A DNA stretch of 17,630 bases. Origin: DATBIO01 sp036556965 (lineage in GTDB: Bacteria; Acidobacteriota; Vicinamibacteria; Fen-336). The notes below the pieces were generated by a model that was not told the DNA's origin, searched no databases, and saw only the letters and a list, made by a program, of their open reading frames with translations. This document shows positions 7,235-17,630 of this stretch, one piece after another; the first letter of the stretch is position 1, and the number at the start of each line of letters is the position of its first letter. A program made the translations under genes and the position numbers. The stretch lies in NCBI GenBank assembly GCA_036556965.1, contig DATBIO010000292.1, positions 1-17,630 of the forward strand, given 5' to 3'.

Positions 7235-8202
7235 TCATCGGTACATCAACCTGAAATGAGCGCGCTCGTAGGCGGCGGGGTCGGGGACGCGGCCGAGGCT
7301 CATGTTGGCGCGCATCTCCTCGAGGGCGCTCCACTCGTTCTCCCGCATCCACTCCTCGACTCCCGCGCGCAGGACGGCCAGGTGGCGGGGGCCGTTCCGC
7401 TCCAGCACCGAGCCGACGAGCACCGCGTGCGCGCCGACCATGGTCGCCTTGACCACGTCCAGGGCGGTCTGGACGCCGCCGCTCACGGCGAGGGAGGCCT
7501 TGACCCGTCCGGCCAGGGCCGCCACCCCGCGCAGCCGCAGGGAGAGCTCGGCGGCGTCGGGGAGGGTGCGCAGGACCTCCAGCTCCACGACGTCGATGTC
7601 CACGCGATGGAACCGCGTGAAGAGGACGAGGCCGTCCGCGCCCGCCGCGTCCACCTGGCCCGCGAAGTGGGCGAAGGCGGTGAAGAGCGGCGAGAGCTTG
7701 ACCGCCACCGGGACGCGGAGGGCGGCCTTCACCTCGCGCACCAGCGCGAGCATCTGCGCCTCGACCTCGCCGCCGCTGGCCCGCGGGTCGCTGGCCGCGT
7801 GGTAGAGGTCGAGCTGCACCGCGTCCGCCCCCGCCTCCTCGAGCAGGCGGGCGTACGACGTCCATCCCCCCGGAGTGGCGCCGTCGAGGGCGGCGATGAC
7901 CGGCACCCTCACCGCGGACTTCACCCGGCGCAGGTGCTCGAGGTACTCGTCGGGGCCGGGGGGCCGCTCGGGGTCGGGGGCGTAGCTGGTGGCTTCCGCG
8001 AAGGAGTCGCCGTGGCCCTCGGAGTGGAAGAAGGCGGCCATCTGCTCCTCGGTGAGCTGCTCCTCGAAGAGGGGCCGCAGCACGAAGGCGGCCGCCCCCG
8101 CGTCCTCCAGCCGCCGGACCATTCCGAGGTCGTCGGTGAGGGGGCCCGAGGCCACCACCACGGGGTGGGGGAGGGCCAGCCCCAGGTACTTCGTGGCGAG
8201 GC

Positions 8203-8206
<4 letters not shown>
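7235..8206 (-). CDS. Dihydroorotate-dehydrogenase-like FMN flavoprotein adjoining nifJ
   Basis: A 323-residue TIM-barrel protein of the DHODH/dihydropyrimidine-dehydrogenase flavin superfamily. It starts MSLATKYLGLALPHPVVVASGPLTDD, where the ASGPLT segment corresponds to the flavin-loop ASG.. of the family. VAVKLSP (Lys170) and the late VSGGVQT (residues 241-247) with GAHAVLVGS match FMN-binding strands. The region where true DHODHs carry N.SCPN, with the catalytic Cys or Ser, reads QLDLYHAASDP (residues 131-141), so orotate synthesis is unlikely. The ATG overlaps the nifJ stop codon as ATGA and is preceded by AAGGAGGG, indicating tight coupling to nifJ. Similar DHODH-like genes are known next to nifJ in other anaerobes; their reaction is not established. 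An electron-transfer role beside NifJ is an inference. Confidence 0.85.
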
Positions 8207-11820
<3,614 letters not shown>

Positions 11821-11841
11821 CCCTGACCTCCGTCCGCCTGG

Positions 11842-13038
11842 TTACGTGCTCGCCCCCGCCAGCCCCAGGAGCCGGCCCGTGTGGCGCGCGATCATCAGCT
11901 CCTCGTTGGTGGGGATCACCCACGCCGAGACGCGGCTGCCCGCGCGCGAGATGCGCGCGCTCCTCGCCGCGTTGGCCGCCCCGTCGAGATCGATGCCGAG
12001 CCAGGCCGACGCCTCGCAGATGCGCCCGCGGATCTCGGCCGAGTTCTCGCCGATGCCCGCGGTGAAGACGAGGCCGTCGAGCCCTCCCAGGGCGGCGGCC
12101 ATGGCCGCGATCTCCTTGGCCGCCCGGTAGACGAAGTAGTCCACGGCCAGCCGCGCCTCCGGCTCGGGGCGCCCCAGCAGGTCGCGCATGTCGTTGCTGA
12201 TGCCGGAGATGCCGAGGAGGCCGGACTTCTTGTAGAGGATGGCCTCCACCTCATTGGGGGAGAGGCCCAGGCCCTGGAAGAGGTAGAGCACCACGCCGGG
12301 GTCGAGGGCGCCCGGCCGCGTGCCCATGCAGAGGCCGTCGAGGGCGGTGAACCCGAGGCTGCTGTCCACGCTCTTCCCGTCGCGCAGGGCGCAGACGCTG
12401 GCGCCGCTGCCCAGGTGGGCCACCACCACGCGCCCGCGCGCGATCTCGGGGGCGGCCTGCGGCAGCGCGGAGGCGATGTACTCGTAGGAAAGGCCGTGGA
12501 ACCCGTAGCGCTGGACGCCCTGGGCCCGGATGTCGCGGGGAAGCGGCACCAGCTCCGCCACCGGCGGCTGGCCGCGGTGGAAGCTGGTGTCGAAGCAGGC
12601 GACCTGGGGGACGCCGGGGAGCCGCTCGGCGACCGCCTCGATGGCGCCGAGGTTGTAGGGCTGGTGGAGGGGGGCCAGGGGGATGAGCCGGCGCAGCTCC
12701 TCCACCACGTCGGGCGTGACCACGGTGGGGCCCGCGAAGCGCGCCCCGCCGTGGACCACGCGGTGGCCCACGCCGAGGACGCGCGCCCCCCCGAACTGGG
12801 CACGCAGCCAGGCAGCCAGGGAGTCGAGCGCGCTCTTGCCGTCGCGCACGTCCTCTCCCAGCCCCTGGTCGGCGAGGGCGGCCCCCGCGCCGTCGCGGGC
12901 GGAGAGGCGGGGCGCGGTCCCGATGCCCTCGATCTGCCCCCGCGCCTCCAGCCGCCACGCGTCGCCCTGGGGCCGGCGGTAGACGCAGAACTTCAGGCTC
13001 GAGGAGCCGGCGTTCAGGACCAGCGCGTAGTCATCCAT
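11842..13038 (-). CDS. ackA: Acetate kinase
   Basis: Converts acetyl phosphate and ADP to acetate and ATP, the substrate-level phosphorylation step after pyruvate cleavage. The 398-residue length is typical. Catalytic residues known from Methanosarcina acetate kinase have visible counterparts: Asn9 in LNAGSSSLKF, Arg93 in GHRVVHGG, Asp150 in ACFDTSFH, His181 in RYGFHGLSY, Arg241 in GTRPGALDPG, and the Glu of TNEE (379-380). FTAGIGENS (residues 325-333) is the nucleotide-site signature. The ATG has GAGGGAT upstream and lies 33 bases after the phosphotransacylase gene; nifJ begins 21 bases after its stop. Butyrate kinase is a related alternative, but motifs and length fit AckA. Confidence 0.96.
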   Translation of the reverse strand: MDDYALVLNAGSSSLKFCVYRRPQGDAWRLEARGQIEGIGTAPRLSARDGAGAALADQGLGEDVRDGKSALDSLAAWLRAQFGGARVLGVGHRVVHGGARFAGPTVVTPDVVEELRRLIPLAPLHQPYNLGAIEAVAERLPGVPQVACFDTSFHRGQPPVAELVPLPRDIRAQGVQRYGFHGLSYEYIASALPQAAPEIARGRVVVAHLGSGASVCALRDGKSVDSSLGFTALDGLCMGTRPGALDPGVVLYLFQGLGLSPNEVEAILYKKSGLLGISGISNDMRDLLGRPEPEARLAVDYFVYRAAKEIAAMAAALGGLDGLVFTAGIGENSAEIRGRICEASAWLGIDLDGAANAARSARISRAGSRVSAWVIPTNEELMIARHTGRLLGLAGAST

Positions 13039-13071
13039 GGCGATCCCTCATGGCCACGCCCCCGCCCGCCG

Positions 13072-14016
13072 CTATCCCACCCTGGGCCGCTGGTGCCGGC
13101 GGGCATGGGCGGCCAGCACCGCCACCGCGCAGCTCGCGATGCGCGAGCGGACGCTGTCGGCGCGGCTGGTCAGGATGATGGGGACGCGGGCGCCGAGGAC
13201 GAGCCCCGCGCTGTCCGCGTCGGCGAGGAAGCTCAGCTGCTTGGCCAGCATGTTGCCGGCCTCGAGGTCGGGGACGAGCAGGATGTCGGGATCGCCCGCG
13301 ACCTCGGAGTCGATCTTCTTGGTCCGCGCCGCCTCCTTGCTGATCGCGTTGTCGAAGGCCAGGGGGCCGTCGAGGATGCCTCCGGTGATCTGGCCGCGCT
13401 CGGCCATCTTGCACAGGGCGGCGGCGTCGAGGGTCGCCTGCATCTTCGAGTTCACCGTCTCCACCGCGGCCAGGATGGCGACCTTGGGCGGCGTGTCGCG
13501 CAGGGAGACCACGAGGTCGATGGCGTTCTGGCAGATGTCGACCTTGTCCTCCAGCGTGGGCGCGATGTTGATGGCGGCGTCGGTCACGATCAGGACCTTG
13601 TGGTAGGTCGGCACGTCCATGATGAAGACGTGGCTGATGCGCCGCCCCGTGCGCAGGCCCGTCTCCCGCGCCACCACCGCGGCCAGCAGCTCGTCCGTGT
13701 GCAGGCTGCCCTTCATGAGGAGCTCCGCCTTGCCCTGGCGGACCAGCTCCACCGCCCGGGAGGCGGCGGCGTGGCTGTCGGGGGCGTCCACCAGCTGGGC
13801 GCCGTCCAGGTCGATCCGCGACTTCCGCGCGATCTCCTGGATCTTCGCCACCGGCCCCACCAGGATGGGCTGGGTCAGCCCTTTCTGGCCGGCCTCCACC
13901 GCTCCCGCCAGCGCGGACTCCTCGCAGGGGTAGGCCACCGACGTGGGGACCGGCGCCAGGCTCTTGCAGCGGGCGAGCACCCGCTCGTACTTCCCGGTTC
14001 CAGTCTTTCGGGTCAT
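13072..14016 (-). CDS. Phosphate acetyl/butyryltransferase (PTA_PTB family)
   Basis: Catalyses acyl-CoA plus phosphate to acyl phosphate plus CoA; beside ackA the likely substrate is acetyl-CoA. The 314-residue protein shows family motifs KGSLHTDELL (102-111), DAAINIAP (146-153), GPLAFDNAIS (217-226), VPDLEAGNML (248-257) and RVPIILTSRAD (277-287). It is the short single-domain form. The motifs resemble phosphate butyryltransferases and the transferase half of the bifunctional enoyl-CoA hydratase/phosphate acetyltransferase proteins more than E. coli Pta, and the hydratase half is absent. Chain-length preference cannot be read from sequence, so no symbol is given. The ATG overlaps the MFS stop as ATGA, with AGGAGG five bases upstream. 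The true start follows from this overlap; the frame is open further upstream but only antiparallel to MFS codons. Confidence 0.9.
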   Translation of the reverse strand: MTRKTGTGKYERVLARCKSLAPVPTSVAYPCEESALAGAVEAGQKGLTQPILVGPVAKIQEIARKSRIDLDGAQLVDAPDSHAAASRAVELVRQGKAELLMKGSLHTDELLAAVVARETGLRTGRRISHVFIMDVPTYHKVLIVTDAAINIAPTLEDKVDICQNAIDLVVSLRDTPPKVAILAAVETVNSKMQATLDAAALCKMAERGQITGGILDGPLAFDNAISKEAARTKKIDSEVAGDPDILLVPDLEAGNMLAKQLSFLADADSAGLVLGARVPIILTSRADSVRSRIASCAVAVLAAHARRHQRPRVG

Positions 14017-15290
14017 GGAGCCTCCTGGGCGCCGGCGGTGGCGGGTGTCGGCACGGTGGCCGGGGCGCGGTGGGCCGCGGTTCCCGTTTCCTTGAGCACG
14101 AGGGCGAGCACGAGGGCGAGCCCCACGCCGTAGAGGAGGGGCTCGAAGGCCGTCTGGTAGTGCTCCAGCGTCAGGGGGCCGGACCCTCCCGACACCGCCC
14201 GCAGGATGGCGCCGAAGACGGGGCCCAGCAGTGCGCTGAAGGTGAAGTTCAGGAAGTTGACCACGCCCGTGGCCGTGCCGCTCACCTCCGGCGGGTTGGC
14301 CTCCTTGATCACCGTGTACGGCAGCATGGCGGCGCCGGAGGCGGTGCCGGCGAGGATCCCCAGGACGTAGGGAGGAAGCACGCCCGCCGGGCCGTAGAGG
14401 ATCCAGGCCAGGCAGGCCAGCAGCACGAGCGCGCCCGCCACGATCACGGGCTTGCGCCGGCCCAGCCGGTCGGACACGAAGCCCAGGAGGGGACAGCCGA
14501 TGATCCATCCCAGGGGGACCATGGCGGAGCGGACCACCGCCGTCCCGTACTCGTAGCCGCGCGCCTCCTGCAGGAAGCGGACCCCCCAGATCATGTCGAA
14601 GATGGTGGTGGGGATGAAGAGCAGGCCCGCGATGGCTCCGCACAGGATCGACTGCGGGTTCCGCAGGACCGTGACCATGGCCCGACCCGCGGTTCGGATC
14701 CAGGCTCCTCCCGGCCCACGGGCCTCCTCCCGGGGAAGGAGGGCGTAGAGGAGGCCGCCGAGGGCCAGCCCGGCCACCCCCATGAAGATCCAGAACCGGC
14801 TCCAGGGCACGCCCGCCGCCATCACGGGGCCCACCACGAACTGGCCGGCGGAGCCTCCGGCCATGCCGAACATCTGCGTGGCCCCGATCAGCGTGGCCGC
14901 GCGGGAGGCGGGGAAGCTCCTGGTCGCGATGTAGACGGCGCCCACCAGCGCGAAGACTCCGCCTGCGCCCTGGAGCAGGCGGCCCACGCTGGCCGCACCC
15001 TCGTTGCCGGACGCGAAGAGCAGCGCGCCCACCCCGACCGCGGCCGCGCCCACGGGGACGACCTTGCGCGGTCCCAGGCCGTCCATGGCCGCGCCCGCCA
15101 CCAGGCTGAACGGCGAATAGCCCCAGTAGAAGAGCCCGGCCAGCGAGGCCACGCCCATGGCGGTGAGGCCGAAGGCCTCCGAAAGCTGCGGCATCATGAC
15201 CGCGGGCGCCGAGCGCAGCGTGTACTGATAGAAGTAGTAGGCGGCGGTGATGAGCCACGCGATGGTGGCCGCCTTGGCCCCTCGGCTCAC
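14013..15290 (-). CDS. Major facilitator superfamily transporter
   Basis: A 425-residue polytopic inner-membrane protein with about 12 hydrophobic segments and the duplicated MFS loop motif: GAAMDGLGPRK (residues 66-76) after TM2 and GFVSDRLGRRK (270-280) after TM8. A polar central loop lies around residues 186-206. The C-terminal tail after residue 400 is Ala/Thr/Pro-rich and cytoplasmic. The sequence does not name the substrate. Position directly upstream of the phosphotransacylase and acetate kinase suggests a carboxylate or sugar linked to pyruvate or acetate metabolism, which is inference. The start is GTG; its GAGGTGG ribosome-binding site overlaps the TGA of the preceding barrel gene nine bases away, and the stop overlaps the next start by four bases. 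Confidence 0.9.
   Translation of the reverse strand: MSRGAKAATIAWLITAAYYFYQYTLRSAPAVMMPQLSEAFGLTAMGVASLAGLFYWGYSPFSLVAGAAMDGLGPRKVVPVGAAAVGVGALLFASGNEGAASVGRLLQGAGGVFALVGAVYIATRSFPASRAATLIGATQMFGMAGGSAGQFVVGPVMAAGVPWSRFWIFMGVAGLALGGLLYALLPREEARGPGGAWIRTAGRAMVTVLRNPQSILCGAIAGLLFIPTTIFDMIWGVRFLQEARGYEYGTAVVRSAMVPLGWIIGCPLLGFVSDRLGRRKPVIVAGALVLLACLAWILYGPAGVLPPYVLGILAGTASGAAMLPYTVIKEANPPEVSGTATGVVNFLNFTFSALLGPVFGAILRAVSGGSGPLTLEHYQTAFEPLLYGVGLALVLALVLKETGTAAHRAPATVPTPATAGAQEAP
14094..14120 (-). repeat. Two-copy 12-base tandem repeat inside the MFS gene
   Basis: The 12-base unit GAGCACGAGGGC occurs at 14094-14105 and again at 14106-14117, followed by a partial third GAG. On the minus strand it encodes the doubled segment ALVLALVL in the last transmembrane helix. 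Unit length is a multiple of three, so copy changes would lengthen the helix without a frameshift. It is short and may be neutral. Confidence 0.5.
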
Positions 15291-15299
15291 GCGTCCACC

Positions 15300-15890
15300 T
15301 CAGAACCGGAAGAGCACACCGCCGGTCAGCTCGAACTGGTTCAGCCCGTCCTGGCAGAACCCGAAGGGATCGCAGAAGTCCGAGCCCCCGTCATTGAGGT
15401 ATGTCGGCGTGTACTTCGCCTGCAGCCGCGCGCCCAGCCGCTTCGACGGCAGCCACTTGAGGCCGGCCCCGAGTCCGAACGAGAGCTTGGTCTCGGTATC
15501 GATATCCGTCGCGCCGAAGATCGAGGCGCCGGCGCCCGCGGTCAGGAACGGCCGGACGCGCGACTCCGCACCGCCGAACTGGTAGACCACGCTGCCCTGC
15601 AGCCGGTCGATGGTCGCCCCGAACAACTGCTGGCTGGCGTCCGCCGTGGACAGAAGGGCGCCGCTGTCCGCGCGAGTCCAGGAGCCCTCGACGCCGATGC
15701 TCGGCGAGAAGAAGTACCCCAGGCTCGCGCCCCAGGTGAAGCCGCCCGACAGCTTCAGGTCTTGGAGCGTGCGCGTGTCCTCCTCCAGGCTGCCCGGCGT
15801 CGTGTGGCCGGCCAGCGCCGTCACCTCGAAGCCCTGGGAGAACGCGGGCGCGGGGGAGAGGAACGCGACGCACGCCAGCAGCCGTTTCAC
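15300..15890 (-). CDS. Small outer-membrane beta-barrel protein (OmpW/OmpA-barrel-like)
   Basis: The 196-residue product has a short signal peptide (MKRLLACVAFLSPAPAFSQ, cleavage near residue 18-19) and then about eight amphipathic strands with Gly-rich turns, such as GFTWGASLGYFFSPSIGVEGSW and FLTAGAGASIFGATD. It ends GGVLFRF, a terminal aromatic typical of BamA-assembled barrels. Size and pattern match the eight-stranded outer-membrane protein beta-barrel domain common in diderms. Two cysteines (DFCDPFGFC) in a late loop could form a disulfide. The start is GTG and overlaps the stop of the HAF-repeat gene as GTGA; the ribosome-binding site is weak, so translation may depend on coupling. Ligand or function is unknown. 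Confidence 0.82.
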   Translation of the reverse strand: MKRLLACVAFLSPAPAFSQGFEVTALAGHTTPGSLEEDTRTLQDLKLSGGFTWGASLGYFFSPSIGVEGSWTRADSGALLSTADASQQLFGATIDRLQGSVVYQFGGAESRVRPFLTAGAGASIFGATDIDTETKLSFGLGAGLKWLPSKRLGARLQAKYTPTYLNDGGSDFCDPFGFCQDGLNQFELTGGVLFRF

Positions 15891-17032
15891 CTCTTGTCCA
15901 GCTCCGGAAGAACGACGATGAAGGCGTAGCGGTTTATGGCGCCGAAGGGACCGCCGTTGTGGCCGACGATCGTCCGGCCGTCAGGCGAGATGGCGGTGAT
16001 CCGGCCCGTGTTGAAGTGGCCATCGAAGGCGTTCGGATACCCGTTGGCGATGAGATAGTCGCGCAGGAAGACGGGCTCCCCATCGAACCAGACGACCGAT
16101 TCTTCCTCCCCCGCGGCGATGTCGAAATGGATGGCGCCGCCCATGACGCGGCCGTCGTCGCTCACGGCGTAGACGTAGGTGTTGTAGTTGAACCCGCGGA
16201 CCCACTGCACCCAGCGCGGGGCCTCCACCGGGTAACACTGGGTTCCGCCGGCCGCGGTCCAGGCAAAGGCATTGGGCGGCTGGTTGGGCAGGTCGGGGGT
16301 GCAGGCCGTGCCGGCGATGATCGTGCCGTCGCGGTTGACCGCCTTGGCGAAGCCCACGGGGCCCAGCGGTCCCCGGATGATCTCCTCCCGCCCGTCCACC
16401 CACTTGGCCCCGTTGATCGCGACGGGGCCCGACACAGCTTCTTCGTAGCCCACGATCACGCGGCCGTCGGCGGAGATGGCATCGGCGCGCGAGCTCTGTC
16501 CCGACAGGCTGCCCAGCAGGGTGTACCCCGTGGACTCCTCCCACCGGAACGCCGAGAAGAGGCGGCAGTCGTCGGCCGCACTCGTGCCGTACCATCCGCC
16601 GCCCACCACGAAGCGCCCATCGCCGCTCGTCGCGCTCGCGAAGCTCTGCGAGAAGTCGCACGGCAGGGCGCCCGGAACGAGCGGGCCGAGCTGCCGCCAG
16701 GACGTGCCGCCGGCCCACTTCGCCGCCTGCTGGACGCCGTTCGCGTCGAACAGCCCTCCGACGATCGTCCGGCCGTCGCGGCTGACGAAGGCCTGTCCCC
16801 CGCCGATCAGCGTCACCCCCGACGTGGGCATCCAGTGGAAGGCCCCGCCTTCCGTGAAGTCCCCGGCCACGATGAATCCGTTCAGGCCGATCGACGTGGG
16901 GGCGAACCCCTGGACCTGGATGAAGACCGGCTTGCCGGCCGGCGGAGCGGCCTCCGCCGTCCCGAGCCGCGCGAGCGCCGCGACCGAGACCATCGCGAGC
17001 CGCGCGAGACCGAAGCGAGCCTGGCGATTCAT
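15887..17032 (-). CDS. Secreted HAF-repeat protein
   Basis: The 381-residue product begins with a basic N-terminus and hydrophobic stretch (LARLAMVSVAALARLG) ending near AEA, consistent with a cleaved Sec signal. The mature part has at least six copies of the HAF-type motif (V/I)S.DGR.(I/V)VGG: residues 83-93, 135-145, 186-196, 232-242, 290-300 and 348-358. These alternate with A.(R/K)W segments, suggesting a propeller-like fold. At DNA level one 17-base stretch is identical at 15966-15982 and 16761-16777. HAF-repeat proteins are exported or surface proteins without a settled biochemical role. The ATG has GGGGAGGTG upstream. The gene overlaps the following barrel gene by four bases, so the pair may act together at the cell surface. 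Base composition looks somewhat less GC-rich than the metabolic genes (not computed). Confidence 0.82.
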   Translation of the reverse strand: MNRQARFGLARLAMVSVAALARLGTAEAAPPAGKPVFIQVQGFAPTSIGLNGFIVAGDFTEGGAFHWMPTSGVTLIGGGQAFVSRDGRTIVGGLFDANGVQQAAKWAGGTSWRQLGPLVPGALPCDFSQSFASATSGDGRFVVGGGWYGTSAADDCRLFSAFRWEESTGYTLLGSLSGQSSRADAISADGRVIVGYEEAVSGPVAINGAKWVDGREEIIRGPLGPVGFAKAVNRDGTIIAGTACTPDLPNQPPNAFAWTAAGGTQCYPVEAPRWVQWVRGFNYNTYVYAVSDDGRVMGGAIHFDIAAGEEESVVWFDGEPVFLRDYLIANGYPNAFDGHFNTGRITAISPDGRTIVGHNGGPFGAINRYAFIVVLPELDKR

Positions 17033-17080
17033 GGCACCTCCCCGACGCGTCCTTCCGCCAGGCGTATCAACCCATGGACG

Positions 17081-17129
17081 CCGCGCCCGGGCCGGCGGAG
17101 CCGAAGCGGCCGCCGTTGCCCGGGCGCGG
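17081..17129 (-). terminator. Strong GC hairpin downstream of the serine dehydratase gene
   Basis: A perfect 12-base-pair stem pairs 17081-17092 with 17118-17129, and a further six pairs (17093-17098 with 17110-17115) continue inward after a two-base bulge. On the minus strand it starts about 45 bases after the serine dehydratase stop and ends about 48 bases before the HAF-repeat start. No T-tract follows it, so classical rho-independent termination is not assured. It could act as a terminator, an attenuator for the following genes or a 3'-end stabiliser. Confidence 0.5.
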
Positions 17130-17143
17130 AACGAGCCCTAGCC

Positions 17144-17164
17144 GAGCCCGATGCGCACGGGCTC
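17144..17164 (-). other. Second hairpin just after the serine dehydratase stop codon
   Basis: A perfect seven-base-pair stem pairs 17144-17150 with 17158-17164 around a seven-base loop. It begins about ten bases after the serine dehydratase stop on the minus strand. An additional GAGCCC at 17133-17138 could pair with the same arm, giving an alternative fold. No T-run follows. Together with the larger hairpin it makes this 142-base gap the most structured intergenic stretch in the window. Confidence 0.4.
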
Positions 17165-17174
17165 TCCCCTCACC

Positions 17175-17630
17175 TCAACAAAGGGTGAGGTTCTGAGCCA
17201 GGCCGGCTTCGCTGGTCTCCTTGTACTTGTTGCTCATGTCCTTGCCGGTGTCGGCCAGGGTCTTGATCGTGGTGTCCAGATCGACGCGGTGGCGCGACGC
17301 GACTTCGTTGGTGGCGATCAAGGCCGCGATCCACGCTTTCACGGCGCCGAATGCGCAACGCTCGATGCAGGGCACCTGCACGTACCCGGCAACCGGGTCG
17401 CAGGTCATTCCCAGGTGATGCTCGAGGGCCGATTCGGCGGCGTTCTCGATGACCAGCGGCGTGCTGCCCTTGACCTGCGCGAGGAAGGCCGCGGACATGG
17501 CGGAGGCGACGCCGATCTCGGACTGGCAGCCGCCTTCGGCTCCCGAGAGGGTGGCGTTGTGCTTGCACAGGTAGCCGATGGCCGCGCCGGCGAGGAGACC
17601 CTCGCGGACCTTGTCCATCGGTATCTTTCG
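17175..17630 (-). CDS. sdaA: L-serine dehydratase (Fe-S type), C-terminal fragment (runs off right edge)
   Basis: The frame is open to the window edge, so the visible ATG at 17618 is internal; the residues before it read RKIP. About 151 residues of the alpha (catalytic) domain are present. L-serine dehydratase converts L-serine to pyruvate and ammonia with an oxygen-labile [4Fe-4S] cluster. Family signatures are KHNATLSGAEGGCQSEIG, HHLGMTCDPV, VQVPCIER and DMSNKYKETSEAGLA. Counting from the ATG, Cys31, Cys73 and Cys84 correspond to the three cluster ligands. The chain ends NLTLC; the terminal Cys matches the C-terminal cysteine that inserts into the active site in the Legionella enzyme. Whether the beta domain is fused in the same chain cannot be seen. 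The gene name is the family assignment; sdaB-type paralogues look the same here. Confidence 0.9.
   Translation of the reverse strand, partial: RKIPMDKVREGLLAGAAIGYLCKHNATLSGAEGGCQSEIGVASAMSAAFLAQVKGSTPLVIENAAESALEHHLGMTCDPVAGYVQVPCIERCAFGAVKAWIAALIATNEVASRHRVDLDTTIKTLADTGKDMSNKYKETSEAGLAQNLTLC

Noticed and set aside
13072..15258. A 728-codon minus-strand frame suggesting an MFS-phosphotransacylase fusion
   Set aside because: The first part is the shadow frame of the MFS gene. The transferase begins at the ATG at 14016, which overlaps the MFS stop codon and has its own AGGAGG.
15966..16777. Repeated short motifs as a possible CRISPR or repeat array
   Set aside because: The repeats are irregularly spaced, in frame, and encode the DGR.IVGG motifs of the HAF-repeat protein.
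17033..17174. An FNR-type anaerobic operator in the largest gap
   Set aside because: Only a single TTGAT half-site is present on the minus strand (about 17065-17069), with no matching ATCAA at the right distance.

Overview
This is a very GC-rich (roughly 70% or more) and gene-dense window. It carries about 15 genes, all read right to left on the minus strand; gaps are at most about 140 bases and several neighbours overlap. The products include two outer-membrane beta-barrels, two lipoproteins and periplasmic multihaem cytochromes, so the host is a diderm (Gram-negative-type) bacterium. Glycyl-radical pyruvate formate-lyase, pyruvate:ferredoxin oxidoreductase and dissimilatory nitrite reductase point to a facultative or strict anaerobe. 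The GC content and gene mix would suit Acidobacteriota or anaerobic Myxococcota, but the sequence alone does not decide this and no rRNA is present.

Layout in transcription order. The right edge (17630-17175) holds the C-terminal part of an iron-sulfur L-serine dehydratase, followed by a hairpin-rich gap (17033-17174). Next come a secreted HAF-repeat protein (17032-15887) and a small outer-membrane barrel (15890-15300). An MFS transporter (15290-14013), a phosphate acetyl/butyryltransferase (14016-13072), acetate kinase (13038-11842), pyruvate:ferredoxin oxidoreductase NifJ (11820-8203) and a dihydroorotate-dehydrogenase-like flavoprotein (8206-7235) follow closely. Then pyruvate formate-lyase (7169-4899) and its activase (4906-4064), a larger outer-membrane barrel (3993-3022), the nitrite reductase pair NrfH-NrfA (2976-1068), a two-domain VOC lipoprotein (1015-155) and the start of another lipoprotein running off the left edge (131-1).

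How the genes fit together. Serine dehydratase would produce pyruvate. NifJ and PflB are two alternative anaerobic routes from pyruvate to acetyl-CoA, giving reduced ferredoxin and formate respectively. The phosphotransacylase and acetate kinase turn acetyl-CoA into acetate plus ATP. NrfHA takes electrons from menaquinol to reduce nitrite to ammonium, and formate oxidised by a dehydrogenase not seen here could supply those electrons. The region from the MFS gene to nrfA therefore reads as one pyruvate-dissimilation and nitrite-ammonification block, though single-transcript status is inferred from spacing only.

Points that stand out: the NrfA catalytic haem site is CXXCH instead of the usual CXXCK; the NifJ-coupled DHODH-like protein lacks the canonical active-site motif; an unassigned outer-membrane barrel without an ATG start sits between pflA and nrfH; and a strong double hairpin follows the serine dehydratase gene. 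No tRNA, rRNA, CRISPR array, insertion sequence or recognisable transcription regulator was found, and no gene-free stretch exceeds 300 bases.
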